Source: an uncultured Lachnospiraceae bacterium (GTDB lineage Bacteria > Bacillota > Clostridia > Lachnospirales > Lachnospiraceae). Taken from it: a stretch of 38,425 nucleotides of DNA. Where the stretch lies: NCBI GenBank assembly GCA_905234595.1, contig CAJOID010000006.1:5245-43669 (forward strand). The letters are read 5' to 3'. Under the pieces are notes generated by a model, which saw only the letters and a program-made list of their open reading frames with translations, ran no database searches and was not told where the DNA came from. Numbering within the stretch: position 1 is the stretch's first letter; every line of letters starts with the position of its first letter. The position numbers and the translations under genes are program-made. Of this stretch, positions 9,089 through 17,881 are shown one piece after another.

Positions 9089-9877
9089 TCACCTGCCCTG
9101 TTTGTCAAAGAAATCCTTGAGTTTCTTAAGCAGAGTCTCCTTGTCGATCGTCTTAAGCAGATAATCCACCGGACTTAACCCCACAACCGACAGAACGCTG
9201 TCCTTGTCACCGTGCCCTGTCAGGAACATGACCGGTATCTGTCCTGTCTCGGAATCACTTCTGAGCATCGAGAGAACCTGCGGACCGTTCGCTATGGGCA
9301 TCTCATAATCCAGAAGCACCAGATCCGCTTTATTCTTGGCCAGATAGCTTATTGCCTGTACTCCGTTTGAAGCCATGCCTATATGATAAGAGCCTTTCAG
9401 CCACTCGTATACGGTCCTCATGTAAGTGATGTCGTCATCGACGATAAGTACGGTCTTTTTACGACTGTCACCGGTATTCTCATCGAGATATGTGCAGACT
9501 CTTTTTATGAGTTTATCTATATCCAGCGGTCTTTCGAACCATTCCGTAACGGCCTGTTCGGGGATCGTCCTTTTTACGGCTTCATATTGTTCCGCATCAC
9601 CTATGAGTATCAGGCCACGGTCTCTGTCCATTACCGTATCCTTGATGTACACCAGTGTCTCCGACCCGGGCTCGATCTCCTCGCTCAGAAACAGGATCGC
9701 AATTTCCATGTCCTCATCGTATGGATCGATCTCCCTGATATTAGCATGCGCAAATACGGCTTTTATATCCACACCGGCCAGCTTGGTTATCAGGCTCTTG
9801 GCCAGAAAGGAATCTGTTGCACTTATGATCAGTACTTTGCCTGTATCCGGCCTGGTCTCTTGTATATCAAAATCCAT
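9089..9877 (-). CDS. Response regulator with a degenerate and a canonical receiver domain
   Basis: The 262-residue protein has two receiver-like domains and no output domain. The second (about 140-262) is canonical: acidic pocket VDDD (147-149), phosphoacceptor D190 in LLDYEMP, T220 in FLTGH and K242 in LLKT. The first (about 13-132) has the same strand/helix rhythm, starting KVLIISATD, but lacks the acidic pair, the phosphoacceptor aspartate and the lysine, so it looks like a pseudo-receiver. Such proteins usually act through protein contacts. No histidine kinase is nearby. I start at the ATG on 9877 because GGAGG sits 5 bases upstream; a TTG at 9910 extends the frame without a ribosome site. 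It is the first gene of a long minus-strand run and is transcribed away from the MATE gene. Confidence 0.85.
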   Translation of the reverse strand: MDFDIQETRPDTGKVLIISATDSFLAKSLITKLAGVDIKAVFAHANIREIDPYDEDMEIAILFLSEEIEPGSETLVYIKDTVMDRDRGLILIGDAEQYEAVKRTIPEQAVTEWFERPLDIDKLIKRVCTYLDENTGDSRKKTVLIVDDDITYMRTVYEWLKGSYHIGMASNGVQAISYLAKNKADLVLLDYEMPIANGPQVLSMLRSDSETGQIPVMFLTGHGDKDSVLSVVGLSPVDYLLKTIDKETLLKKLKDFFDKQGR

Positions 9878-9880
9878 GTC

Positions 9881-9887
9881 ATCCTCC
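9881..9887 (-). promoter_or_regulatory. Ribosome binding site that fixes the response-regulator start
   Basis: On the minus strand this reads GGAGGAT, with five bases between GGAGG and the ATG at 9877. It supports that start over the upstream in-frame TTG at 9910, which has no such site. Confidence 0.75.
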
Positions 9888-9923
9888 GGTATGTCATTAT
9901 TCCAAGTCAATACTCTAACTTAC

Positions 9924-9932
9924 ATCATACCA
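9924..9932 (-). promoter_or_regulatory. Candidate extended -10 promoter for the response-regulator operon
   Basis: The minus strand reads TGGTATGAT, an extended -10 (TGnTATGAT). No convincing -35 hexamer sits 16-18 bases upstream, as is tolerated with extended -10 elements. The predicted transcript would have a leader of about 40 bases before the ATG at 9877. It overlaps the left arm of a palindrome. Confidence 0.45.
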
Positions 9933-9955
9933 CACCACCGGATGTCGTGTGATAT
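9927..9955. repeat. Imperfect 12-base inverted repeat between divergent genes (operator candidate)
   Basis: The arms ATACCACACCAC (9927-9938) and GTCGTGTGATAT (9944-9955) match as inverted repeats at 10 of 12 positions around a 5-base centre. The two arms reach into the candidate -10 elements of both divergent promoters. This is the geometry of a repressor or activator site controlling both directions. The regulator is unknown. Confidence 0.5.
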
Positions 9956-9958
9956 ACT
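9950..9958 (+). promoter_or_regulatory. Candidate extended -10 promoter for the MATE gene
   Basis: The plus strand reads TGATATACT, an extended -10 (TGnTATACT) with no clear -35. The predicted leader before the ATG at 10002 is about 37 bases. It overlaps the right arm of the palindrome at 9927-9955. Confidence 0.45.
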
Positions 9959-10001
9959 TATGTGTATACGACAACAAATCAAACCGATACAGAGGCTTCA
10001 A

Positions 10002-11348
10002 ATGACACAATACGAGAAAATGACCGAATCCCCGGTGGAGAAACTCATCGTTTCATTATCCATCCCGACGATCATCAGCATGCTCATATCCAACATATAT
10101 AATATCGCTGATACGGCTTTCGTCGGCAGACTGGGCACAAGTGCTTCCGGAGCGGTCGGCATCGTATTTGGTTTCATGGCCATGATACAGGCGGTAGGCT
10201 TCCTGTTCGGCCAGGGCAGCGGCAGTCTGATATCCAGGATGCTGGGAGCCAAAGACAACTCACAGGCCGATATAACCGGATCCACCGGACTTTTCTATTC
10301 ATTTTTCTTCGGACTCATACTCACTGTGACGGGTCTGGTCTTCACGGATCCCATCATCAGTTTTCTGGGCAGCACCCCCACCATAGCTCCGTATGCCAGA
10401 CAGTATATAACCTGCATCATGGCAGCAGCTCCGTTCATGGCTACCAGCTACACCATGAACAATCTCCTCAGGTACGAGGGTAAGGCTTTCTACGGCATGA
10501 TATCCATGATGACCGGTGCTCTGCTGAATATCGCACTCGATCCCATACTTATGTTCGGATTAAAACTCGGTGTGATGGGCGCAGGATTATCGACTGCCAT
10601 ATCCCAGTTCATAGGCTGGACCATCATGATCGCGATGTTCGTCAGAGGCAAGAGCGAACTCAGACTCTCATTCAGAAAGATCTGCTTCAAGCCTGCGCTG
10701 CTCGGCAATATAGCCGCTACCGGACTGCCATCCATGATACGGCAGGGCCTGAACGCCTTATGTACGATACTGATGAACACCACGGCCAAACCTTACGGTG
10801 ATCCCGCCATTGCCGCAATGAGCATCGTTACACGTGTCTCGTTCTTCACGTTTTCCCTGTCGCTCGGCATAGGCCAGGGCTTCCAGCCCGTAAGCGGGTT
10901 TAATTACGGCGCCGGGCGTTTCTCCAGAGTCAGAAAGGGATACCGCTTCGGCCTGATCATATCCCAGATATGCATGTTCATCTTTGCCGGCGTGGTATTC
11001 ATATTTGCACCTCAGATATCACAGGCACTGCGTGACGATCCGGAAGTAGTCGTTATCGCGACCCGTGCGATGCGGCTGATGGCCGTATCACAGCTCTCCA
11101 TGCCTGTCACCGTCATGACGGAGATGCTCCTCCAGACTACCGGCAAGAAGCTCAGGGCCTCTGTCTTAAGCGCAATGAAGAGCGGTATAATACTCATACC
11201 CGCTCTCCTTATCCTGAGTCATCTGCGCGGCCTGTACGGTATTGAGGAAGCCCAGCCTCTGTCTCTGGTACTTTCGGTCATACCTGCCGTCATATTTGCC
11301 GTATCTTTCTTCAGGGAACTGCCGGCCGAAGACCGTCAGACCCTCTGA
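10002..11348 (+). CDS. MATE family multidrug/cation efflux transporter
   Basis: The protein is 448 residues with about twelve membrane helices. The opening (ESPVEKLIVSLSIPTIISML, then NIADTAFVGRLG) is the classic MATE start, and the second half repeats the fold with GLPSMIRQGLNALCTILMNT and GIGQGFQPVSGFNYGAG, a motif shared by MATE proteins. MATE proteins export drugs or metabolites using Na+ or H+. I start at 10002 because AGAGG lies 6 bases upstream; the frame stays open much further left, but that part is antisense to the response regulator. A second ATG at 10020 is possible. It is the only plus-strand gene, and its last 13 bases overlap the end of the transglutaminase gene tail to tail. 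Confidence 0.93.
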   Translation: MTQYEKMTESPVEKLIVSLSIPTIISMLISNIYNIADTAFVGRLGTSASGAVGIVFGFMAMIQAVGFLFGQGSGSLISRMLGAKDNSQADITGSTGLFYSFFFGLILTVTGLVFTDPIISFLGSTPTIAPYARQYITCIMAAAPFMATSYTMNNLLRYEGKAFYGMISMMTGALLNIALDPILMFGLKLGVMGAGLSTAISQFIGWTIMIAMFVRGKSELRLSFRKICFKPALLGNIAATGLPSMIRQGLNALCTILMNTTAKPYGDPAIAAMSIVTRVSFFTFSLSLGIGQGFQPVSGFNYGAGRFSRVRKGYRFGLIISQICMFIFAGVVFIFAPQISQALRDDPEVVVIATRAMRLMAVSQLSMPVTVMTEMLLQTTGKKLRASVLSAMKSGIILIPALLILSHLRGLYGIEEAQPLSLVLSVIPAVIFAVSFFRELPAEDRQTL

Positions 11349-13552
11349 AATCCCATATATAATCTCAGATATCGCAGCGGATACAGTTTCTTAAGTTTAT
11401 CCTTAAGCTTCGTATATGCGGTACCGGACACCTCAAGTGCCATGTCGGTATCCGTTTCTCCTCTGTACAGATACTCGCTGTAATACGATATGAATCCCAG
11501 ACTCTCATCATCCAGTTCTTCATGAAGACGCATACGGTATTCATTGAGGGTTTCACCGCTCTCCATCTCACATTCCAGAAGACTGAGCAGGTTCAGATCC
11601 TGCCTGCACAGGATCTCCAGCCGTTCTTCGGCATTTCTGCGCCTGAACCTGTATGAGACGATCAGATTACCTGCGACGATAAACAGGACCGTGAGTGCGA
11701 TCCCGGCCGCCACAGGGATCACTATCGCATACCAGGGGATCCTGATATGCGCATCCTCACCATCTTCAGGCTCTTCAGGCATATCTTCCGGAACCTCCTC
11801 CTCACTTTCTGGATATGCGCCTGAGGCTCCCATGTACATAGCTTTGGTCTCCTCCGCCGACCGCCAGTACGACCTGACATGATATATCGGAGTAGGTTCA
11901 TATGCGACCCATCCGGCGCCCTCATAATACACTTCGGGCCAGGCATGAGCCATCGACGAATCCACTGTCACAGGCTCGGCAGATGTCGTATCAACTATAT
12001 ATCCCTGCACATATCTCGCAGGTATGCCCTCCGCGCGTGCTAGCAGCACGAAAGCCGTAGCGAAGTGAGTGCAGTATCCGCATCGGGAGCCCAGTACAAA
12101 GCTGTCCAGAAAATCCGAAGCATCTTCCATATCATCCGGCAGAGGCCCGGGACTGTCACTGTAATCAAGGCTTCGCAGATATGCCTCCAGTGCGGCCATC
12201 TTATCATACATATCCTCAGCCCCGTCATATACATCTTCCATAAGATGAGTCATGTCACCGGACAATTCCACGGGCCGGGCATAGACGGTCTCTATCCTTT
12301 CAACATATCCCGTCAGATCATCATATGTATACGGTTCGGAACCGGCCGGAGTGAACATATGAGCCTCCTCATCAAAACTCTCCCGTCCGGGAAGCCGGCA
12401 GTTACGCAGGTATTCCTCAAACAGTGCATTTCCGGTATTCATGCGGTAAAAGTTTACCGTGTATTCGGTTTTAAAAGACCGGACCTCAGGCCATAGCAGA
12501 TCGCCTCCCCGGTCTCTCACTCCGGCTTCGGTCAGCTCCCTGCTGTTCGCAAGCGCCTTGAGCGGAATGAACACATACGGTGTCCCCAGATCCTCATATC
12601 TGATGCGGAGAGATGATTTTTTGACATAATCCTGAGGCTGGGCGGTATAATCGCGCACAGAAGACAGTAATGACAGCGTATCCAGTATGACATCGGGCGT
12701 ATCGGAAGTGTCGGTATCCGTCCACTCATAACCGTCAAAGGTGTCAAACGTCCTGCCCGCAAGTTTCACATCCGTCATACCCACAGGGATATCATACAGG
12801 GTGAGCATTTCATCAGGGGCAGCGTTTACCTCATCATGTATCCGTCCCCTGCCGGAAAACCCGATCATTGCCCCCGTAGGGTCATATGCACCTTTGATAT
12901 CAAGCAAAGCACTGATCTCCTGTACCCTGTCATACGCCATACGGTACAGTTCTTTGACAAAAGCCCAGTCATAAGCCTCATCCGGAGCCGGCGTAGCACA
13001 AACCAGGATCATCGTGACCAGTAGATACGGTGCCACCCATACCAGATGCTCCTTATGATCGGTATATCCGTCTTTGACCCAGGATAGCTGTATCTCCTCA
13101 ACTGCTGCCGTCAGTACGAGAGCCAGTACGCTCATAACTGTAACTCTGCCCGGTATGATACCGAAGCAGACGGCCGTAACGGACAGGATGATCGCTGCCA
13201 CAGCTGCAGCTGCCCTGAATGCTCTGAAATGAGCACACAGTTCTCCGGTGATAAATGCCGCTGCCACCGGGATCAGGAACAGGAGCAGGTATGCATGTGC
13301 GATCAACACTTCCCCGATACGCGGATTACGAGTCAGCAGCAGCACAGTCAGGATCACAGTGACCAGAACTCCTGCCATGATGAATCTGACATACCACCCC
13401 AGTTTTCTGAATGCTACCATGGCGCACGCGATTAATGTCCCCGCCACGATGACCGGAATACTGTGCTCCGTCCCCAGATAAGTGGCTGTTACGGATATAT
13501 ATATGCCGGATATTATCAGGACGTATATGAGTTCATAAACGAATCCGGTCAT
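11336..13552 (-). CDS. Membrane protein with extracellular transglutaminase-like domain
   Basis: This 738-residue protein has a cluster of about seven membrane helices in residues 1-195, a large outside domain, one more helix at about 615-640, and a cytoplasmic tail of about 95 residues. The outside domain is a transglutaminase-like papain fold: C494 in SRCGYCTHF, H536 in SMAHAWPEVY, and an acidic residue in GWVAYEPTP complete the catalytic triad. An acidic linker (PESEEEVPEDMPEEPEDGE) precedes the last helix. The fold matches the TgpA/YebA-type proteins. Its start overlaps the DUF58 stop as ATGA, completing the MoxR-DUF58-transglutaminase cassette, which is widespread but poorly understood; a role in envelope or secreted-protein processing is usually proposed. 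The gene ends inside the tail of the MATE gene. Confidence 0.9.
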   Translation of the reverse strand: MTGFVYELIYVLIISGIYISVTATYLGTEHSIPVIVAGTLIACAMVAFRKLGWYVRFIMAGVLVTVILTVLLLTRNPRIGEVLIAHAYLLLFLIPVAAAFITGELCAHFRAFRAAAAVAAIILSVTAVCFGIIPGRVTVMSVLALVLTAAVEEIQLSWVKDGYTDHKEHLVWVAPYLLVTMILVCATPAPDEAYDWAFVKELYRMAYDRVQEISALLDIKGAYDPTGAMIGFSGRGRIHDEVNAAPDEMLTLYDIPVGMTDVKLAGRTFDTFDGYEWTDTDTSDTPDVILDTLSLLSSVRDYTAQPQDYVKKSSLRIRYEDLGTPYVFIPLKALANSRELTEAGVRDRGGDLLWPEVRSFKTEYTVNFYRMNTGNALFEEYLRNCRLPGRESFDEEAHMFTPAGSEPYTYDDLTGYVERIETVYARPVELSGDMTHLMEDVYDGAEDMYDKMAALEAYLRSLDYSDSPGPLPDDMEDASDFLDSFVLGSRCGYCTHFATAFVLLARAEGIPARYVQGYIVDTTSAEPVTVDSSMAHAWPEVYYEGAGWVAYEPTPIYHVRSYWRSAEETKAMYMGASGAYPESEEEVPEDMPEEPEDGEDAHIRIPWYAIVIPVAAGIALTVLFIVAGNLIVSYRFRRRNAEERLEILCRQDLNLLSLLECEMESGETLNEYRMRLHEELDDESLGFISYYSEYLYRGETDTDMALEVSGTAYTKLKDKLKKLYPLRYLRLYMGFQRV

Positions 13553-14712
13553 GAGAGCACCTCTTTCAGCCTGTCCTCACAGCCTATATGCATGAACCTC
13601 ACAGACTTGATGTCCGTCGTGTCGGGCATTTCATGCTCTCCGTCACCTATCAGATAAACCATGACGGGGATGCGGTATCCGGCCAGCTGCTTAACATATG
13701 CTCTGGCTTCATCACTCCATACATGCAGAATAAAGATAAATGCCGCAGCGTTCAGGGCAGAATGCACACCCGATACCTGCGTAAACATCTCTCCCTGTGA
13801 TGCGGTGCCGAAATGATATGAACTCATACGGGAATAAAACTCCTCAAAGGAATCCGTAGACGACAATGCATAGGAGTTCAGCCGGTTATCGTATGTATAT
13901 ACCCCTGCTGTGATCCCCCTTTTGAGGCAGTAATATGAAATAGCCAGAAGTGTCTCAATGATCCTGTTCTCCACAGGCAGATATTCCGATGGGAAATCCG
14001 AGTATCTGTGCGGTTCCATGATCATGCAAATATCCGGTGTGTTCTCACCGATGTATTTTCTGATCATTGGCTTACCGGTCTTAACCATCGCTTTCCAGCT
14101 GATCCTGCGGACATCGTCTCCGGGGACATAGTCTCTTACCAGCACATCAGGTTCATCCTTTTGGGTCTGTGCCTCCCTGGCTGCCAGCAGAACCTCGTCA
14201 AGCCCGGCCACGCTGTCCAGGATCTCCAGGTGCGGAAGTACCGTTACACGCAGTTTCTCCCTGTTCTTAAAGGTGATGTTAAAAAGTCTCAGATAGTCCG
14301 TGACCGTCACTGTTTTTATCCCCACCTCATAATCCCCTCTGTATCTGCATACGAGCAGAGTTTCCCTGTTGATGCCCGTACCGGGCAGAAGTTCATATTC
14401 GGTATCCGCATCTATCCCGCTAATATCCGAGAAATCCATATAAAACCCCACACTGATCGAACTGTGCGCAAACCTGTCCTCATTCCTCAGTGTGAAATAA
14501 TATGCCGCCGATGTCCCCGCCACGGGCGAGCTCACATCAAGCCTCTGGTATACTTTAAAACGTAAGAATACTATGATCGAATAGATCAGCGAAATGGCCG
14601 GAACGATCAGAACAAAAAAGAAAAAACCGTAGGTAACCGGACCTCCGGCTACCGATATTGCGATCAGAGAAAGGATCAATGCTCCCAGAGCGATCAGACG
14701 GTTTCTAAGCAT
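13549..14712 (-). CDS. DUF58 domain protein
   Basis: This 387-residue protein has two N-terminal membrane helices (about 4-22 and 28-50), a beta-rich region, and the DUF58 signature VRDYVPGDDVRRISWKAM at 192-209, followed by a von Willebrand A-like region (DICMIME). DUF58 proteins are encoded next to MoxR ATPases and are thought to be their membrane-bound client or partner; the biochemical role is unsettled. The start overlaps the MoxR gene's end by 8 bases, and its stop overlaps the transglutaminase start, so all three are coupled. About 45 residues near 280-330 are rich in Tyr and Ser with no recognised motif. Confidence 0.9.
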   Translation of the reverse strand: MLRNRLIALGALILSLIAISVAGGPVTYGFFFFVLIVPAISLIYSIIVFLRFKVYQRLDVSSPVAGTSAAYYFTLRNEDRFAHSSISVGFYMDFSDISGIDADTEYELLPGTGINRETLLVCRYRGDYEVGIKTVTVTDYLRLFNITFKNREKLRVTVLPHLEILDSVAGLDEVLLAAREAQTQKDEPDVLVRDYVPGDDVRRISWKAMVKTGKPMIRKYIGENTPDICMIMEPHRYSDFPSEYLPVENRIIETLLAISYYCLKRGITAGVYTYDNRLNSYALSSTDSFEEFYSRMSSYHFGTASQGEMFTQVSGVHSALNAAAFIFILHVWSDEARAYVKQLAGYRIPVMVYLIGDGEHEMPDTTDIKSVRFMHIGCEDRLKEVLS

Positions 14713-15634
14713 CCTTCACCATAGGCACTTTGGCCTTAAGTACATCCGAATAGATCACAGCATCCACGCTCTCATGCGCGATACCCGCGTCATAAGTCAG
14801 AGTGACTCTGTGATGAAGTGTATTGACTGCCAGTGCTTTGATATCATCAGGTGTCACATAATCGCGCCCCTGTATATATGCTCTGGCCTGAGCAGCCTGC
14901 ATGAGCATGATCATGGCCCGGGGGCTAACCCCCATGACGAGCCGGGATTCCTGCCTGGTCAGGTTCACGATATCATTGGCATATTTCATTACACTGTCTG
15001 CTATCCTGACCTGTCTGACTTCCCTGCGCGCATTAAGTATATCACCGGCACTCATGATACTCTCGATCTCTTCGGGCTGCCTGCCTTCTATGGCGTTTCT
15101 GGCCAGTTTCATCTCACTGCCGGCATCCGGGTAACCTATCGACAGTTTCATCATGAAACGGTCAAGCTGCGCCTCGGGAAGCGGATATGTTCCGACGAAC
15201 TGAGTGGGATTCTGTGTGGCAATGACCATAAACGGCTGCGGAAGTGTAAGCACGGTATCATCGACCGTCACATGACCTTCAGCCATCGCTTCAAGAAGTG
15301 ACGCCTGTGTTTTGGGCGAAGTCCTGTTTATCTCATCGGCGAGGATCATCTGGTGCATGATCGCACCTTCACGTAATTCAAACTCTCCCGTCTTCATATT
15401 GAGGACCGACACTCCGGTCACATCCGAAGGCAGTGTATCGGGAGTAAACTGTATACGTCCGAAGCTCAGATCCACTGCCCCGGCCAGAGTTTTGGCCAGA
15501 GTAGTCTTTCCTACTCCGGGTACGTCCTCTATCAGGACATGACCTCCCGCCAGCATGCATATGAGGACATTCTCGACCACATCTTCCTTACCGATGAAAT
15601 ATGAGTTTATGAGTTCAGCGCATTTTTCTATCAT
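14705..15634 (-). CDS. MoxR family AAA+ ATPase
   Basis: The 309-residue protein carries Walker A PGVGKTT (39-45), Walker B LADEINR (98-104), a sensor-like ATQNPTQFVGTYPLPEAQLDR stretch and the MoxR C-terminal lid (VSPRAMIMLMQAAQARA). MoxR ATPases are chaperone-like remodelling enzymes that act on metal insertion or complex assembly. I start at the ATG on 15634 (MIEKCAELI), which has GGTGGTG just upstream. An upstream in-frame ATG at 15694 would translate through an inverted repeat and add 20 atypical residues, so I reject it. It is the first gene of the MoxR-DUF58-transglutaminase cassette and follows ilvC after 111 bases. Confidence 0.93.
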   Translation of the reverse strand: MIEKCAELINSYFIGKEDVVENVLICMLAGGHVLIEDVPGVGKTTLAKTLAGAVDLSFGRIQFTPDTLPSDVTGVSVLNMKTGEFELREGAIMHQMILADEINRTSPKTQASLLEAMAEGHVTVDDTVLTLPQPFMVIATQNPTQFVGTYPLPEAQLDRFMMKLSIGYPDAGSEMKLARNAIEGRQPEEIESIMSAGDILNARREVRQVRIADSVMKYANDIVNLTRQESRLVMGVSPRAMIMLMQAAQARAYIQGRDYVTPDDIKALAVNTLHHRVTLTYDAGIAHESVDAVIYSDVLKAKVPMVKDA

Positions 15635-15654
15635 TACACCACCATATTTGCAAA

Positions 15655-15694
15655 ATGCCTGAGGGCAACTTGCGTCAAGGTCACTCTCAGGCAT
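15655..15694 (-). terminator. Inverted repeat after ilvC, possible weak terminator
   Basis: The minus strand has a perfect 9-base stem, ATGCCTGAG with CTCAGGCAT, around a 22-base loop that can itself pair as CTTG/CAAG. Only four T residues follow (ATTTTG), so termination would be weak. It sits between ilvC and the MoxR operon, where a boundary is expected. Confidence 0.4.
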
Positions 15695-15704
15695 CGGGAT
15701 TCAT

Positions 15705-17307
<1,603 letters not shown>

Positions 17308-17336
17308 ACTGATTTCCTTTCCTGCAGCATCTGATA

Positions 17337-17350
17337 CGACTGTTAAGTCG
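17337..17350 (-). repeat. Small hairpin in the ilvN-ilvC leader
   Basis: The sequence CGACT-TAAC-AGTCG on the minus strand forms a 5-base stem with a 4-base loop. It would lie a few bases inside the transcript from the promoter at 17362-17390, so it could be an operator or an mRNA element. It is short and may be chance. Confidence 0.3.
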
Positions 17351-17361
17351 CTTAGTCAAAT

Positions 17362-17390
17362 ATTGTAATGTCAGCACCCCTGATTGTCAA
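17362..17390 (-). promoter_or_regulatory. Near-consensus sigma-A promoter for ilvN (copy 1) and ilvC
   Basis: The minus strand reads TTGACA (17390-17385), a 17-base spacer and TACAAT (17367-17362). The -35 hexamer matches consensus fully and overlaps the stop codon of ilvN copy 2. It is among the best promoter-like sequences I found in the window. Confidence 0.75.
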
Positions 17391-17869
17391 GAATCCGCAC
17401 ATTTGGGCAGTGCCAGCGTTCCTGTGCGTGCCACTTCGACGATAGATATCGAACTCAGCATACTGATCAGCACTCTGGTACGTTCCGGTACATCGCATAT
17501 CTGGATCATAAGCTGGGTTTTGGACATGTCTACGATATCAGCCTTCATGATATCGCATATCTCCAGGATCTCGGCGCGATTGGACTTGGTGTATTTGACT
17601 TTCAGAAGCATCAACTCACGGCTTATGGCTTCGGATTCATCAAATGTACGCACCTTTATCACGTCGATCTTCTTGTTGAGCTGCTTTTCGATCTGCTCCA
17701 TGGTCCTCTCATCACCGGAACTGACCACAGTCATGCAGGATACATCGGCGGAATCGGTCTCTCCCACCGCCAGCGAGTCTATATTGAAACATCTTCTTGA
17801 AAAGAGCCCGGCCACCTTGAAAAGCACACCTGAACGGTTTTCAACCAATACTGAATAAATGCGTTTCAT
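17387..17869 (-). CDS. ilvN: Acetolactate synthase regulatory subunit-like protein (copy 2)
   Basis: This 160-residue paralogue has the same ACT layout (VLVENRSGVLFKVAGLFSRRCFNIDS) and C-terminal half (ISRELMLLKVKYTKSNRAEI, ISIVEVARTG). The three valine-site positions N11, G14 and N29 are kept, but the neighbouring GY of copy 1 is CF here and the C-terminal half has diverged. It follows ilvB by 12 bases, so it is the copy translated together with the catalytic subunit. The two copies may tune different feedback signals or bind as a mixed regulatory subunit; neither idea is shown by sequence. The acetolactate synthase small-subunit family call is secure. Confidence 0.92.
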   Translation of the reverse strand: MKRIYSVLVENRSGVLFKVAGLFSRRCFNIDSLAVGETDSADVSCMTVVSSGDERTMEQIEKQLNKKIDVIKVRTFDESEAISRELMLLKVKYTKSNRAEILEICDIMKADIVDMSKTQLMIQICDVPERTRVLISMLSSISIVEVARTGTLALPKCADS

Positions 17870-17881
17870 TATGCCTCCGAT

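Noticed and set aside
8434-9120. Open plus-strand frame of 228 codons
   Set aside because: It is the antisense shadow of nadD, which has clear motifs.
9426-10001. Long plus-strand extension of the MATE reading frame by 192 codons
   Set aside because: It is antisense to the response regulator, has atypical Ser-rich composition, and MATE proteins start at MTQYEKMTE or close to it with a ribosome site at 9991-9995.
15635-15694. Upstream start for the MoxR gene at 15694
   Set aside because: It would translate one arm of an inverted repeat and add 20 residues not seen in MoxR proteins; the ATG at 15634 has its own ribosome site.
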